A stretch of 27,959 nucleotides of DNA from Bacteroidota bacterium (lineage in GTDB: Bacteria > Bacteroidota > Bacteroidia > Bacteroidales > UBA1402), in the NCBI GenBank assembly GCA_030706285.1, contig JAUZOU010000008.1:1-27959 (forward strand), given 5' to 3'. The translations under genes were made by a program, and so were the position numbers. Shown one piece after another: positions 9,901 to 17,150 of this stretch. Each line of letters begins with the position of its first letter. Position 1 is the stretch's first letter. A model generated the notes under the pieces. It worked only from the letters and a program-made list of their open reading frames with translations, was not told the origin of the DNA and did not search any database.

Positions 9901-10994
9901 TTGCAGAAGAAGATATTGATCATATTTTCACTCGTTTTTATTCGAACGATCCGACCAATACGGTTGAGAATCATGGCATCGGTCTGACATTGACGAAAGA
10001 AATGCTGGAATTGCACCATGGAACGATTTTGGTTGAAAGTCAGTTGAATGTCGGCTCCGCGTTTACGGTAGAAATACCGATTGATAAAGAAGCCTATGCT
10101 CCGTCTGAAAGGATTGAAAAGCAACAGCCAAACCAAACACCTGAACATGTATATATCGGTGAACAGTCAACAGAAGGTTTCATATCGGAAGAAGCTGTTG
10201 CCAAAGAAGACGTCAATGTTTTGATCGTTGAAGACAACAGTGAATTACGCCTGCTGATCGACCGGATTTTCAGCAAACGATACCATACCTTTACGGCGGA
10301 GAATGGAGTTGATGCAATGAAAGTGGTGGGAGAAAATCAGATTGATATTGTTGTCAGCGACATTATCATGCCTGAAATGGATGGACTGGAACTTTGCCGT
10401 ACGCTTAAAAATGACTTGAATACCAGCCATATTGCTGTGTTGCTGCTAACCGCCAAAAATTCTGATAATGACAGAATTGACAGCTACAAAGCCGGCGCAG
10501 ATGGGTATTTGTCCAAGCCGTTTGACCTGAATGTACTGGATGCCAAGATTAGCAGCATGGTTAGAAACCGCAGACGAAAGTCTGAGCGGTTTAAGACCAA
10601 TGCGGAATTAAATGTGACGACACTGGAAATGGCTTCCATCGATGAAAAATTTCTGGAGAGTGCCATTAATGTCATCGAGGAACATTTAGCCGAAACGGAT
10701 TTCGACCTGGATATGTTCTCCGGCAAGTTGAATATGTCCAAATCGTCGCTTTACCGGAAGATCAAGTCACTTACCGGCATGTCTCCCGTCGAATTCACCA
10801 AGAACATCCGGTTGAAGCATGCCTGCCAACTACTGAACAGGCAGGCCGGTAATGTCAGTGACATTGCCTATTCCGTCGGATTTGCCGATCCCAAATACTT
10901 CACGTCCTGTTTTAAGGCTGAATTCGGAATAACGCCGACAGAATATGTCAAGCGAAATAAGGAGCAGGCACAGAACGAATTGGGGCTGAACTGA
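6903..10994 (+). CDS. Hybrid two-component system (HTCS) sensor histidine kinase/response regulator with AraC-type DNA-binding domain
   Basis: One 1363-aa polypeptide carries a whole two-component pathway. Start ATG 6903 gives the signal peptide MTKHLHLLAVFMCLLTLKAFA; an upstream in-frame GTG (6813) was rejected. Order by approximate residue: periplasmic double propeller of Reg_prop blades 30-680 (repeats of the type VWIGT, LWIGA, YWIGT); Y_Y_Y domain 726-775; one transmembrane helix 790-813; HisKA with phospho-acceptor H848 in NISHELLTPL; HATPase with N963, D995 (DTGRG) and a GIGLTL box near 1025; receiver domain 1103-1220 with phospho-acceptor D1153 (VVSDIIMPEMDG) and SKPF; HTH_18 AraC domain about 1268-1355 (DIAYSVGFADPKYF). 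All catalytic residues look intact. HTCS proteins sense an oligosaccharide in the periplasm and activate the adjacent PUL. It lies between the SusD/GH43 pair and the GH5/GH31/GH3 group, so either or both could be targets. Confidence 0.95.
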   Translation: MTKHLHLLAVFMCLLTLKAFAVENKLQVSFENFPYMSQLPSNSVQRVFQDKEGYIWFGTLDGLCRYDGYSVKSFRSDMNNPSLLTNNDILCLTEDDNNQLWIGTKQGVNILDKHTMRIRPFDEATFQGDHINSLASDGKGHVWIGTQRGLFRYNVHKNTLQSYVYDPYDKKTISGTGINYIYRDNHGDVWVMSWNSGICRYLPKTNNFKRYPKVGPHNNPFRLYQDKQDNYWIGTWGDGFYQFDPKAPEDKMYTFHAVGNIQGKPAESTIYSIVQDDKYGYLWLMSLSGLYAMNYQPDGTLTSVDISKYMAGSSRLYSEIIKDRNNNLWIGAFSEGVIFINFERPPVQNYYLDIIRQRMGFLPSIKALSEDQDGLDWIGLNRYGLCLYNRQANSAKFYTTVPGSKGIGNLLTVNYIRRVKSRDEQWVACNENLIYVFKKKGSDIAFSHAVDVSKGNKINSYGDKVMFEDRAGNVWIGMEGGVVMVTSKGIVVPVAEIPSVTDITQDLDGNIWVSSERSGLCMLTLTKHGYKITTYDKYAKGLNTNNVQSVCAHQSGELWIGTKEGRVITFNKKKHQFQDVSSLCAMTGEGILNILSDRSGNTWISTNKKVTCFNPRTESSTSFSVFDNLAVNSFIASACTESLTGEVLFGGNRGFCSFLPANKNRNATHSPAWVHITDVKVHNQSIFDPGNEIDYDNISNRLVLDHTDNNIEIEFSTLNYDSPSKIQYAYKLVGVDDDWNYVTNNHRFANYNNLGKGSYKLLLKATDENGLWSDVVTTMEIIKKPAFYQTWWATLFYLLIIFSLLKGFYQFSINRLRLRNELKIARIEKEKSEELTQTKLRYFTNISHELLTPLTIISCLIDDLELSYKGKFWQHEVMKVNVNRLKRLLQQILDFRKVESGNMQLKVSENDMVGFVNRICQYNFKPLAKDKQIHFSMVSSETSMMAWFDADKLDTALFNLLSNAFKYTASKGAIQVNLDRIDKNGQQFARLTVKDTGRGIAEEDIDHIFTRFYSNDPTNTVENHGIGLTLTKEMLELHHGTILVESQLNVGSAFTVEIPIDKEAYAPSERIEKQQPNQTPEHVYIGEQSTEGFISEEAVAKEDVNVLIVEDNSELRLLIDRIFSKRYHTFTAENGVDAMKVVGENQIDIVVSDIIMPEMDGLELCRTLKNDLNTSHIAVLLLTAKNSDNDRIDSYKAGADGYLSKPFDLNVLDAKISSMVRNRRRKSERFKTNAELNVTTLEMASIDEKFLESAINVIEEHLAETDFDLDMFSGKLNMSKSSLYRKIKSLTGMSPVEFTKNIRLKHACQLLNRQAGNVSDIAYSVGFADPKYFTSCFKAEFGITPTEYVKRNKEQAQNELGLN

Positions 10995-11059
10995 AATTAG
11001 ATGCGGTGTGAGATGTTTCTAAAAATGAGGTATCTTTAGCGATCAACCAGTAATAAATT

Positions 11060-11992
11060 ATGCCATTCCCCATTGAACAAAAATTAGTGATCGGTATTTC
11101 GTCCAGTGCCTTGTTCGACTTGTCGGAATCAGACAAGGTGTTTAGGGAACAGGGGGAAGAGGTCTATCGTCAGTTTCAGGAACAGCACCTTGAGGATGTT
11201 CTGGAGAAAGGTGTCGCGTTCCCGTTTATCCGGCGATTTTTGAATCTGAATACCCATTTTTCTGATATCGAGCCGGTTGAAGTAGTTTTGCTTTCGAGAA
11301 ACAGTCCGGAAACCGGGCTGCGGGTATTCCGTTCCATTCAGCATTACGGATTGAAAATCACCCGTGCTGCTTTCTTTTCAGGGGCCTCGCCGTTTAGTTA
11401 TAACGATGCGTTTAATTTGTCACTTTTCTTGTCAGCCAACAAGGATGATGTGCAGAATGCCGTCAATGCTGGTTTTCCTGCCGGATTAGTATTGGATACC
11501 CATATAGAAGATGATGTCAATGACAATGAATTAAGGCTGGCATTTGATTTTGATGGGGTGATCGCCGATGATGAGGCTGAAAAGGTCTTTCAGGAAACAG
11601 GTAGTCTGGATGCCTTTCAAAAAGAGGAGACGGTGAAACGCTTGGAGCCCCTTCATAAAGGTCCGTTGACTGGGTTGTTCCAACGCATAGCCTTTTATCA
11701 GCAACTGGAATCGGAACGGCATCAGGCAGATCCGGCTTTCAAAAAGATGTTGAAAATAGCCATTGTCACTGCCAGAAATGCTCCGGCTCATGAACGGATG
11801 GTCAATACCCTGAAAAGCTGGCACATATCTGTCGATGAAGCCTTTTTTCTGGGTGGCATCGAAAAGAAACGGGTATTGGAAGTGATGAAGCCCCATATTT
11901 ATTTTGACGATCAACTGGTGCATTTGCATCAGATTGATAACATTCCGATGGTTCATATCCCGTTTGGTGTGACAAACGGAAAATCCGACTAA
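11060..11992 (+). CDS. Cytosolic 5'-nucleotidase (NT5C1-like family)
   Basis: 310 aa, ATG start, no signal peptide or membrane segment, so cytoplasmic. The N-terminal part (KLVIGISSSALFDLSES, then VEVVLLSRNSPETGLRVF) and the DFDGV motif (D163, D165, in LAFDFDGVIADDEAEKVF) match the cytosolic 5'-nucleotidase family (Pfam 5-nucleotidase, NT5C1A/B type). These HAD-like enzymes dephosphorylate nucleoside 5'-monophosphates; the later ITARN-like VTARN and FDDQ segments are consistent with the remaining HAD motifs. It is 65 bases after the HTCS gene on the same strand, but no functional link to glycan use is apparent. A hairpin terminator follows about 90 bases downstream. Substrate preference is not visible. 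Confidence 0.8.
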   Translation: MPFPIEQKLVIGISSSALFDLSESDKVFREQGEEVYRQFQEQHLEDVLEKGVAFPFIRRFLNLNTHFSDIEPVEVVLLSRNSPETGLRVFRSIQHYGLKITRAAFFSGASPFSYNDAFNLSLFLSANKDDVQNAVNAGFPAGLVLDTHIEDDVNDNELRLAFDFDGVIADDEAEKVFQETGSLDAFQKEETVKRLEPLHKGPLTGLFQRIAFYQQLESERHQADPAFKKMLKIAIVTARNAPAHERMVNTLKSWHISVDEAFFLGGIEKKRVLEVMKPHIYFDDQLVHLHQIDNIPMVHIPFGVTNGKSD

Positions 11993-12082
11993 GAGTAAAC
12001 GTTACTTTTCTACCAAGCGATCGCGTAAATATCAGTATTGCAGATTGCTACATCGTTTCATGATTTCTTTAAACCAAGTGAT

Positions 12083-12123
12083 AGGCATAAAACATGTTAT
12101 ACAACATATTTTTATGCCTTTTT
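12083..12123 (+). terminator. Rho-independent terminator after the 5'-nucleotidase gene
   Basis: A nested hairpin: AGGCATAAAA (12083-12092) pairs with TTTTATGCCT (12110-12119), and inside it ATGTT (12094-12098) pairs with AACAT (12103-12107) around a 4-base loop. A run of five T ends the structure at 12123. It lies between the 5'-nucleotidase gene and the pyruvate formate-lyase promoter, separating the two transcription units. Confidence 0.75.
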
Positions 12124-12148
12124 ACAAGGCGGTTTGTTAGATTAAACG

Positions 12149-12156
12149 TACCTTTG
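12149..12156 (+). promoter_or_regulatory. Promoter -7 element for pflB
   Basis: TACCTTTG followed by C is a common form of the Bacteroidetes -7 element TAnnTTTG. It lies 21 bases before the pflB ATG and just after a terminator. No good TTG is found at the 19-21 base spacing expected for the -33 element, so the promoter may need an activator or be weaker than consensus. Confidence 0.5.
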
Positions 12157-12177
12157 CGCCCCTAAAACCATACACCT

Positions 12178-14397
12178 ATGAATTTCAAAAGAGGAAACTG
12201 GAACAACGAAATTAATCTGCGTGATTTTATCCAACACAACATTACACCTTATGAGGGCGATGCTTCTTTCTTGCAGGGACCGACTCATCGTACCAAACAC
12301 ATCTGGGATCTTTGTCTGAAAGCCCTTCAGGAAGAACGTGCCAACAAAGGCGTCCGTTCAATCGATCCTGTGACCGTTTCAACCATTACGTCTCACAAAG
12401 CAGGCTATATCGATCGTGAAAACGAACTGATCGTCGGATTGCAGACCGACGAACTGCTCCGCAGGGCGATCAAGCCTTTCGGTGGTATTAATGTCGTGAT
12501 GAAAGCGTGCAAAGAACAAGGTGTCGAGTTGGATCCCCGAGTTGTCGATATTTTCAAAAATTACCGTAAAACGCACAATGATGGCGTCTTCGATGTGTAT
12601 ACCGATGAAATCCGTAAGTTCCGTTCTCTGGGTTTCCTAACCGGCTTACCCGACAATTATGCCCGTGGCCGTATCATAGGTGATTATCGCCGGCTGGCTC
12701 TTTACGGACTTGATAGGCTGATTGAAGCCAAGACAGCCGATCTTCAGGCATTGGGCGGCCCTATGACCGAACACCGCATCCGCCTGCGTGAGGAAGTACG
12801 TGAACAGATCAAAGCGTTGACGGATATGAAAGTGATGGGAGAGTACTACAATCTGGATTTGTCCAGGCCTGCCACTTCAGCCCAGGAAGCTGTTCAATGG
12901 GTATATATGGCCTATCTGGCGGCAGTCAAAGAACAGGATGGTGCAGCCATGTCGCTTGGAAACGTATCATCTTTTCTGGATATATACATGGAACACGACC
13001 TGAAAACAGGGCTCATCGACGAAACCTTTGCTCAGGAACTGATCGACCAGTTCGTCATTAAATTGCGTATGGTCCGTCACCTGAGAATGGAATCCTACAA
13101 GGAAATTTTTGCCGGAGATCCCACCTGGGTAACCGAATCCATCGGCGGAAGCCTGAATGACGGACGTCACAAAGTGACCAAAACGTCCTTCCGTTTCCTG
13201 CAAACCTTATACAACCTAGGATCGTCTCCTGAACCAAACATGACGGTATTATGGTCGAACAACCTGCCACAAGGGTTCAAGGATTTTTGTGCCCAGGTTT
13301 CAATAGATACCTCGTCCATCCAGTATGAAAACGATGAGATGATGCGTACCATGCGCAACAGCGACGATTATGGCATTGCCTGCTGTGTATCCTATCAGGA
13401 AATTGGCAAACAGATACAGTTCTTCGGTGCCCGTTGCAATCTGGCTAAAGCCTTGTTGCTGGCCTTGAATGAAGGTCGTTGCGAAATCACCGGCACTCAG
13501 ATGGTTCAAGGTATTCCTCCCGTCAAACGTGATGTGCTGGATTTCGATGAGGTGCTGACCAACTACAAATTAGTGCTGGGACAAGTAGCCCGCGTGTATA
13601 ATGAGGCGATGAACATTATCCACTACATGCACGATAAATATTACTACGAAAAAGCCCAGATGGCTTTCATCGATACAGATCCTGCCATTAATCTGGCGTA
13701 TGGTGCTGCCGGCTTGTCGATTGTGGCTGATTCGCTTTCAGCCATTAAATATGCCAAAGTAACGCCAATACGCAACGAAAGTGGGTTGACCCAAGGCTTT
13801 GACATCGACGGTGAATTTCCTTGCTATGGGAATGACGATGACCGGGTGGATTTACTGGCCAAAAATGTGACCCACTATTTCAGCGATGTCCTGTCTCAGC
13901 AGAAAGTCTACAAGGAGGCACAGCCAACGCTGTCCATCCTGACCATCACTTCCAACGTTATGTATGGAAAGAAAACAGGCGCTACCCCTGACGGCCGTGC
14001 CAAAGGTGTTCCGTTTGCACCGGGAGCCAATCCGATGCATGGACGTGACGAAAAAGGGGCCATTGCTTCGCTGTCGTCCGTTGCTAAAATCCAGTACGAG
14101 GATGCGCAGGACGGAGTGAGCAATACGTTTTCCATCGTCCCGAAATCCCTTGGCTCAGACAAAGAGGAACAAATTGAAAACCTGGTCTGCATGATGGACG
14201 GTTATTTTTCAAAGGGTGCTCATCACCTGAATGTAAACGTGCTGGACCGCGCGATGCTCGAAGACGCGATGGAACATCCTGAAAACTATCCTCAGTTGAC
14301 GATCCGTGTGTCCGGTTATGCCGTGAATTTTGTCCAGCTTAGCCGGGAGCATCAGCTGGAAGTTATTTCAAGGAGTTTCCACGAAAAGATGCGCTGA
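12178..14397 (+). CDS. pflB: Pyruvate formate-lyase (formate C-acetyltransferase)
   Basis: 739 aa, a typical length for the enzyme. It converts pyruvate and CoA to acetyl-CoA and formate in the anaerobic cytoplasm through a glycyl radical. The adjacent active-site cysteines C402-C403 are in YGIACCVS, followed by the conserved IGKQIQFFGAR block. The radical glycine G713 is in TIRVSGYAVNF near the C-terminus. The activating enzyme gene starts one base after its stop codon, so the pair forms an operon. The protein starts MNFKRGNWNNEINLRDFIQ at an ATG 21 bases after a -7 element. This points to mixed-acid type fermentation of sugars, which suits the glycan-degrading neighbours. Confidence 0.97.
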   Translation: MNFKRGNWNNEINLRDFIQHNITPYEGDASFLQGPTHRTKHIWDLCLKALQEERANKGVRSIDPVTVSTITSHKAGYIDRENELIVGLQTDELLRRAIKPFGGINVVMKACKEQGVELDPRVVDIFKNYRKTHNDGVFDVYTDEIRKFRSLGFLTGLPDNYARGRIIGDYRRLALYGLDRLIEAKTADLQALGGPMTEHRIRLREEVREQIKALTDMKVMGEYYNLDLSRPATSAQEAVQWVYMAYLAAVKEQDGAAMSLGNVSSFLDIYMEHDLKTGLIDETFAQELIDQFVIKLRMVRHLRMESYKEIFAGDPTWVTESIGGSLNDGRHKVTKTSFRFLQTLYNLGSSPEPNMTVLWSNNLPQGFKDFCAQVSIDTSSIQYENDEMMRTMRNSDDYGIACCVSYQEIGKQIQFFGARCNLAKALLLALNEGRCEITGTQMVQGIPPVKRDVLDFDEVLTNYKLVLGQVARVYNEAMNIIHYMHDKYYYEKAQMAFIDTDPAINLAYGAAGLSIVADSLSAIKYAKVTPIRNESGLTQGFDIDGEFPCYGNDDDRVDLLAKNVTHYFSDVLSQQKVYKEAQPTLSILTITSNVMYGKKTGATPDGRAKGVPFAPGANPMHGRDEKGAIASLSSVAKIQYEDAQDGVSNTFSIVPKSLGSDKEEQIENLVCMMDGYFSKGAHHLNVNVLDRAMLEDAMEHPENYPQLTIRVSGYAVNFVQLSREHQLEVISRSFHEKMR

Positions 14398-14398
14398 C

Positions 14399-15127
14399 AT
14401 GCAGCTTAGAGTCCATTCATACGAATCGATGGGACTATTCGACGGGCCTGGTCTCAGGCTCGTCGTATTCTTACAAGGTTGCCGGTTCCGTTGCCTGTAT
14501 TGCGCCAACCCGGATACCATTCCCAGCGTAGGCGGGACATTGACCGATCCGGAAGAAATCGTCCGGATGGCCCTGAGCGAAAAGACCTTTTTTGGCAAAA
14601 AGGGTGGCGTAACCTTCAGTGGCGGCGAACCGACATTGCAGGCAGAAGCGCTCATCCCTCTTTGCAAACGGCTCAAGGAAGAAGGTATCCACCTCTGTCT
14701 GGATACGAACGGCAACAATTTTAACGAGCGCACGAAAGCCTTATATCAATACATCGACATGGCCTTGCTTGACGTCAAGGAAATCGATCCTGAAAGGCAC
14801 AGAATCCTGACCGGGCATTCCAATGAGCAAACACTGCAAACAGCAGCCTGGCTGGAAGAAATCGGCAAACCGATGCGGATCCGTTACGTGCTGGTACCTG
14901 GCTACTCCGATTTTCTGGAAGATCTTCAGGCGTTTGGTGAACATTTCAAGAACTATCAGCACATAGACCGGCTTGAACTACTGCCTTATCATACGTTTGG
15001 CGTCCACAAGTACAAGGCACTCGGAAAGCCCTATTTATTGGAGGATATCAAAGAAGACACCCCTGAACGGATTCAGGAAGTCAAGGAACTGTTTGAGCAG
15101 TATTTCAGGAGGGTTTGGGTGCAATAA
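14399..15127 (+). CDS. pflA: Pyruvate formate-lyase activating enzyme (radical SAM)
   Basis: 242 aa with ATG at 14399, one base after the pflB stop; a longer in-frame extension upstream overlaps pflB and was rejected. The radical SAM cluster motif is CRFRCLYC (C28, C32, C35), ligating a 4Fe-4S cluster that cleaves S-adenosylmethionine to make the glycyl radical on pyruvate formate-lyase. The protein begins QLRVHSYESMGLFDGPGLR, and the later FSGGEP and LLDVK segments are standard for this family. The near-overlap with pflB implies translational coupling. Confidence 0.96.
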   Translation: MQLRVHSYESMGLFDGPGLRLVVFLQGCRFRCLYCANPDTIPSVGGTLTDPEEIVRMALSEKTFFGKKGGVTFSGGEPTLQAEALIPLCKRLKEEGIHLCLDTNGNNFNERTKALYQYIDMALLDVKEIDPERHRILTGHSNEQTLQTAAWLEEIGKPMRIRYVLVPGYSDFLEDLQAFGEHFKNYQHIDRLELLPYHTFGVHKYKALGKPYLLEDIKEDTPERIQEVKELFEQYFRRVWVQ

Positions 15128-15212
15128 GCTCCTCATTGGATGCTTGATAGCCAGTAATTTGCTAAACTGATTACCTCTTAAACGATTCTTCCATTCTGAT
15201 CGGCTTATCGCA

Positions 15213-15920
15213 TTAAACAGCCTGGTGGCTCAGTAGTGCTTGTCTGAACAGTTGAATTCCTTTTACGGCATTTTCCTGGAAAATCCGGCAGTCCCGTCGA
15301 ATGCCCCTGCCGACGTGATTCGGATCGATCAGGTATAATTGGCAGGAACTTGGAACATAATCAACCAATCCGGCAGCCGGATAAACATTCAGAGAGGTTC
15401 CGATAACCAGAAAAATGTCAGCTTCTGAGGTTAACCGGATCGCATCCTCCATGGCAGGAACCGCTTCTCCGAACCAAACAATGAACGGACGAAGCTGAGA
15501 CCCATCTTTGGCTTTGTCCCCCACTTGGATATCCTGATAACCGATATCAATGACATTTCCTTTATCACGGCTACTGCAGGCTTTGGTCATTTCTCCGTGC
15601 AAATGGAGTACATTGAGGCTTCCGGCCCGTTCATGCAGATTGTCGATGTTCTGGGTGATGATGTGTACGTCGTAGTCTTTCTGCAACTCGGCAAGTCCCA
15701 TGTGTGCTCCGTTCGGTTGAGCGTCCTTCAACTGGCGACGGCGATCGTTATAGAAATCAAGCACCACTTTGGGATTACGGTACCAGCCTTCGATACTGCA
15801 CACCTCATTGACATCATGCTCTTCCCAAAGTCCGCCGCTATCCCGGAAGGTTTTCAGCCCACTTTCAGCACTGATTCCGGCACCTGTCAGAACAACCAGT
15901 TTGTTTAACTTAACACTCAT
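15213..15920 (-). CDS. cobB: Sirtuin NAD-dependent protein deacylase, class III type without the zinc cysteine set
   Basis: 235 aa from the ATG ending at 15920 (MSVKLNKLVVLTGAG); an upstream in-frame ATG at 15959 overlaps the promoter and was not used. Sirtuin signatures: GAGISAESGL near residue 13, TQNIDNLHERAG at 89-100, catalytic H108 in HLHGE, and WFGEAVP. The pair Y57 and R60 (FYNDRR) is the class III signature that selects acidic acyl groups such as succinyl or malonyl lysine. The region after HLHGE has only one Cys (KACSSRDKG) where many sirtuins carry two CxxC pairs, so structural zinc is probably absent. It converges on pflA and lies downstream of the metallophosphoesterase gene on the same strand, with its own promoter in the 96-base gap. 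Confidence 0.9.
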   Translation of the reverse strand: MSVKLNKLVVLTGAGISAESGLKTFRDSGGLWEEHDVNEVCSIEGWYRNPKVVLDFYNDRRRQLKDAQPNGAHMGLAELQKDYDVHIITQNIDNLHERAGSLNVLHLHGEMTKACSSRDKGNVIDIGYQDIQVGDKAKDGSQLRPFIVWFGEAVPAMEDAIRLTSEADIFLVIGTSLNVYPAAGLVDYVPSSCQLYLIDPNHVGRGIRRDCRIFQENAVKGIQLFRQALLSHQAV

Positions 15921-15938
15921 TTTATTATTGTTTTGTCT

Positions 15939-15970
15939 CAAATTTAGCGTTTTCAACATTGAATTGCAAC
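15939..15970 (-). promoter_or_regulatory. Promoter of the sirtuin gene
   Basis: Read on the minus strand: GTTG (15967-15970), a 20-base spacer, then TAAATTTG (15939-15946). The -7 element is a full match to TAnnTTTG and the -33 matches three of four bases. It ends 18 bases before the chosen start codon, which also argues against the longer 15959 start. Confidence 0.6.
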
Positions 15971-16016
15971 AGAAAGTTGTTCCTGATCAGTTAAATAACG
16001 ATAAACGGGGCTGCAT

Positions 16017-17135
16017 TTAATAGGATAAACGGATCTCAACCACTTCCGATTTCGTTCCGATACGGTATTGAGGTCCCCACAGCCCAAGGCCGGAGGAAAC
16101 ATAATACTGCGTTTTCCCTTTACGGAGGTATCCGTAACTACGCTCAAATTGCTGTTTGACAATCAGGTTGCCTGGAAATAATTGCCCGTTGTGTGTATGA
16201 CCGGAGAGTTGCAGGTCTATGCCGTTTTTCATCGCCTCATTGAGGTTATAAGGTTGATGATCCAGCAGAATCGTCGGCAGGTCTTGCCGGATGCCCTTCA
16301 TCAGTTCGGACAGCGGTTTCCGTTGGCGGTTGGTTCTGTCATCTCGTCCGATGAGATAAAAATCATGGTCGATCAGCGCGACGGAGTCGATTAGAACGGT
16401 TATGCCTGAGTTCCTTAAGTATTGGGCAATCGCATCAGGTTTTCCTGAATAATATTCGTGATTACCCCGGATAGCATAAACGCCAAGTGGGGCTCGAAGC
16501 GAACGGAGCTCCTCTTTCATGTATTGTTCCGAAACGGCCTGGATGGATTGATCTGTTATATCTCCGGCTAGTAAGATGAGGTCTGGTTTCAGGCTATTGA
16601 TCAGGTTGACGTATTTTCTTAGTTGCTTTTTGCCAATATTGTTACCGACATGAAGGTCGCTGGCGGCTACGATGGTCAGGGTTTTGTGCTGAGGTTTCCG
16701 GCCGATGGAGAGATTCAGGTGCGTGACAACCGGATGGCTGAACTGAATGTAACCGACGATCATTGCCACGGCAATAATACCCAGACATAGACTGGCTGCA
16801 TGGCGGCTGAATCGCATCAGTTGATCGAGTGGTACCAGATGAAACACGGCATTTGTCAGCCGGATGCCGTCAATCAATAAAAAGGCCACGGCCGAGTAAA
16901 TGACGGCTACGACAAAGGTAAAACCGATAAAGGTGAAGATCTTTGACCACTCCAGCGGCAACAGATGCTCCAGCCAAATAAACGACAGCGCTATCAGAAA
17001 GAGACAGACAAAGATGGCTGAGAAGACAACCCGCAGCACCGGCTGATGAGGCAATAGCTGCCAGCCCCGTATCAACACGTATACCGACATCAAGATAACC
17101 GTGCCGAGTATGATGAAAAAGGCCAGATACTTCAT
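16017..17135 (-). CDS. Membrane-anchored calcineurin-like metallophosphoesterase (YkuE/YaeI type)
   Basis: 372 aa. The N-terminal 135 residues hold about four hydrophobic segments (near 4-22, 33-54, 66-88, 114-130), followed by a phosphoesterase domain from about 150. All metal-binding motifs are present: D160-L-H162, G-D192, G-N225-H226-E, D-H293 and G-H313-T-H315. The long spacer region is short, as in the YkuE/YaeI subgroup, some members of which hydrolyse UDP-diacylglucosamine or other phosphodiesters at the membrane; the substrate here is unknown. It starts 15 bases after the GH5 gene ends, so it is probably co-transcribed with that gene, although it has no obvious role in glycan breakdown. 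Confidence 0.82.
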   Translation of the reverse strand: MKYLAFFIILGTVILMSVYVLIRGWQLLPHQPVLRVVFSAIFVCLFLIALSFIWLEHLLPLEWSKIFTFIGFTFVVAVIYSAVAFLLIDGIRLTNAVFHLVPLDQLMRFSRHAASLCLGIIAVAMIVGYIQFSHPVVTHLNLSIGRKPQHKTLTIVAASDLHVGNNIGKKQLRKYVNLINSLKPDLILLAGDITDQSIQAVSEQYMKEELRSLRAPLGVYAIRGNHEYYSGKPDAIAQYLRNSGITVLIDSVALIDHDFYLIGRDDRTNRQRKPLSELMKGIRQDLPTILLDHQPYNLNEAMKNGIDLQLSGHTHNGQLFPGNLIVKQQFERSYGYLRKGKTQYYVSSGLGLWGPQYRIGTKSEVVEIRLSY

Positions 17136-17150
17136 GGTTAAATCAATCGG

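Noticed and set aside
11031..11038. TATCTTTA upstream of the 5'-nucleotidase as a promoter
   Set aside because: Last base differs from the TAnnTTTG consensus and no TTG is at the right spacing; the gene may be read from the HTCS transcript.
11531..11956. 141-codon minus-strand frame inside the 5'-nucleotidase gene
   Set aside because: Shadow of a recognised gene; no domain or start context.
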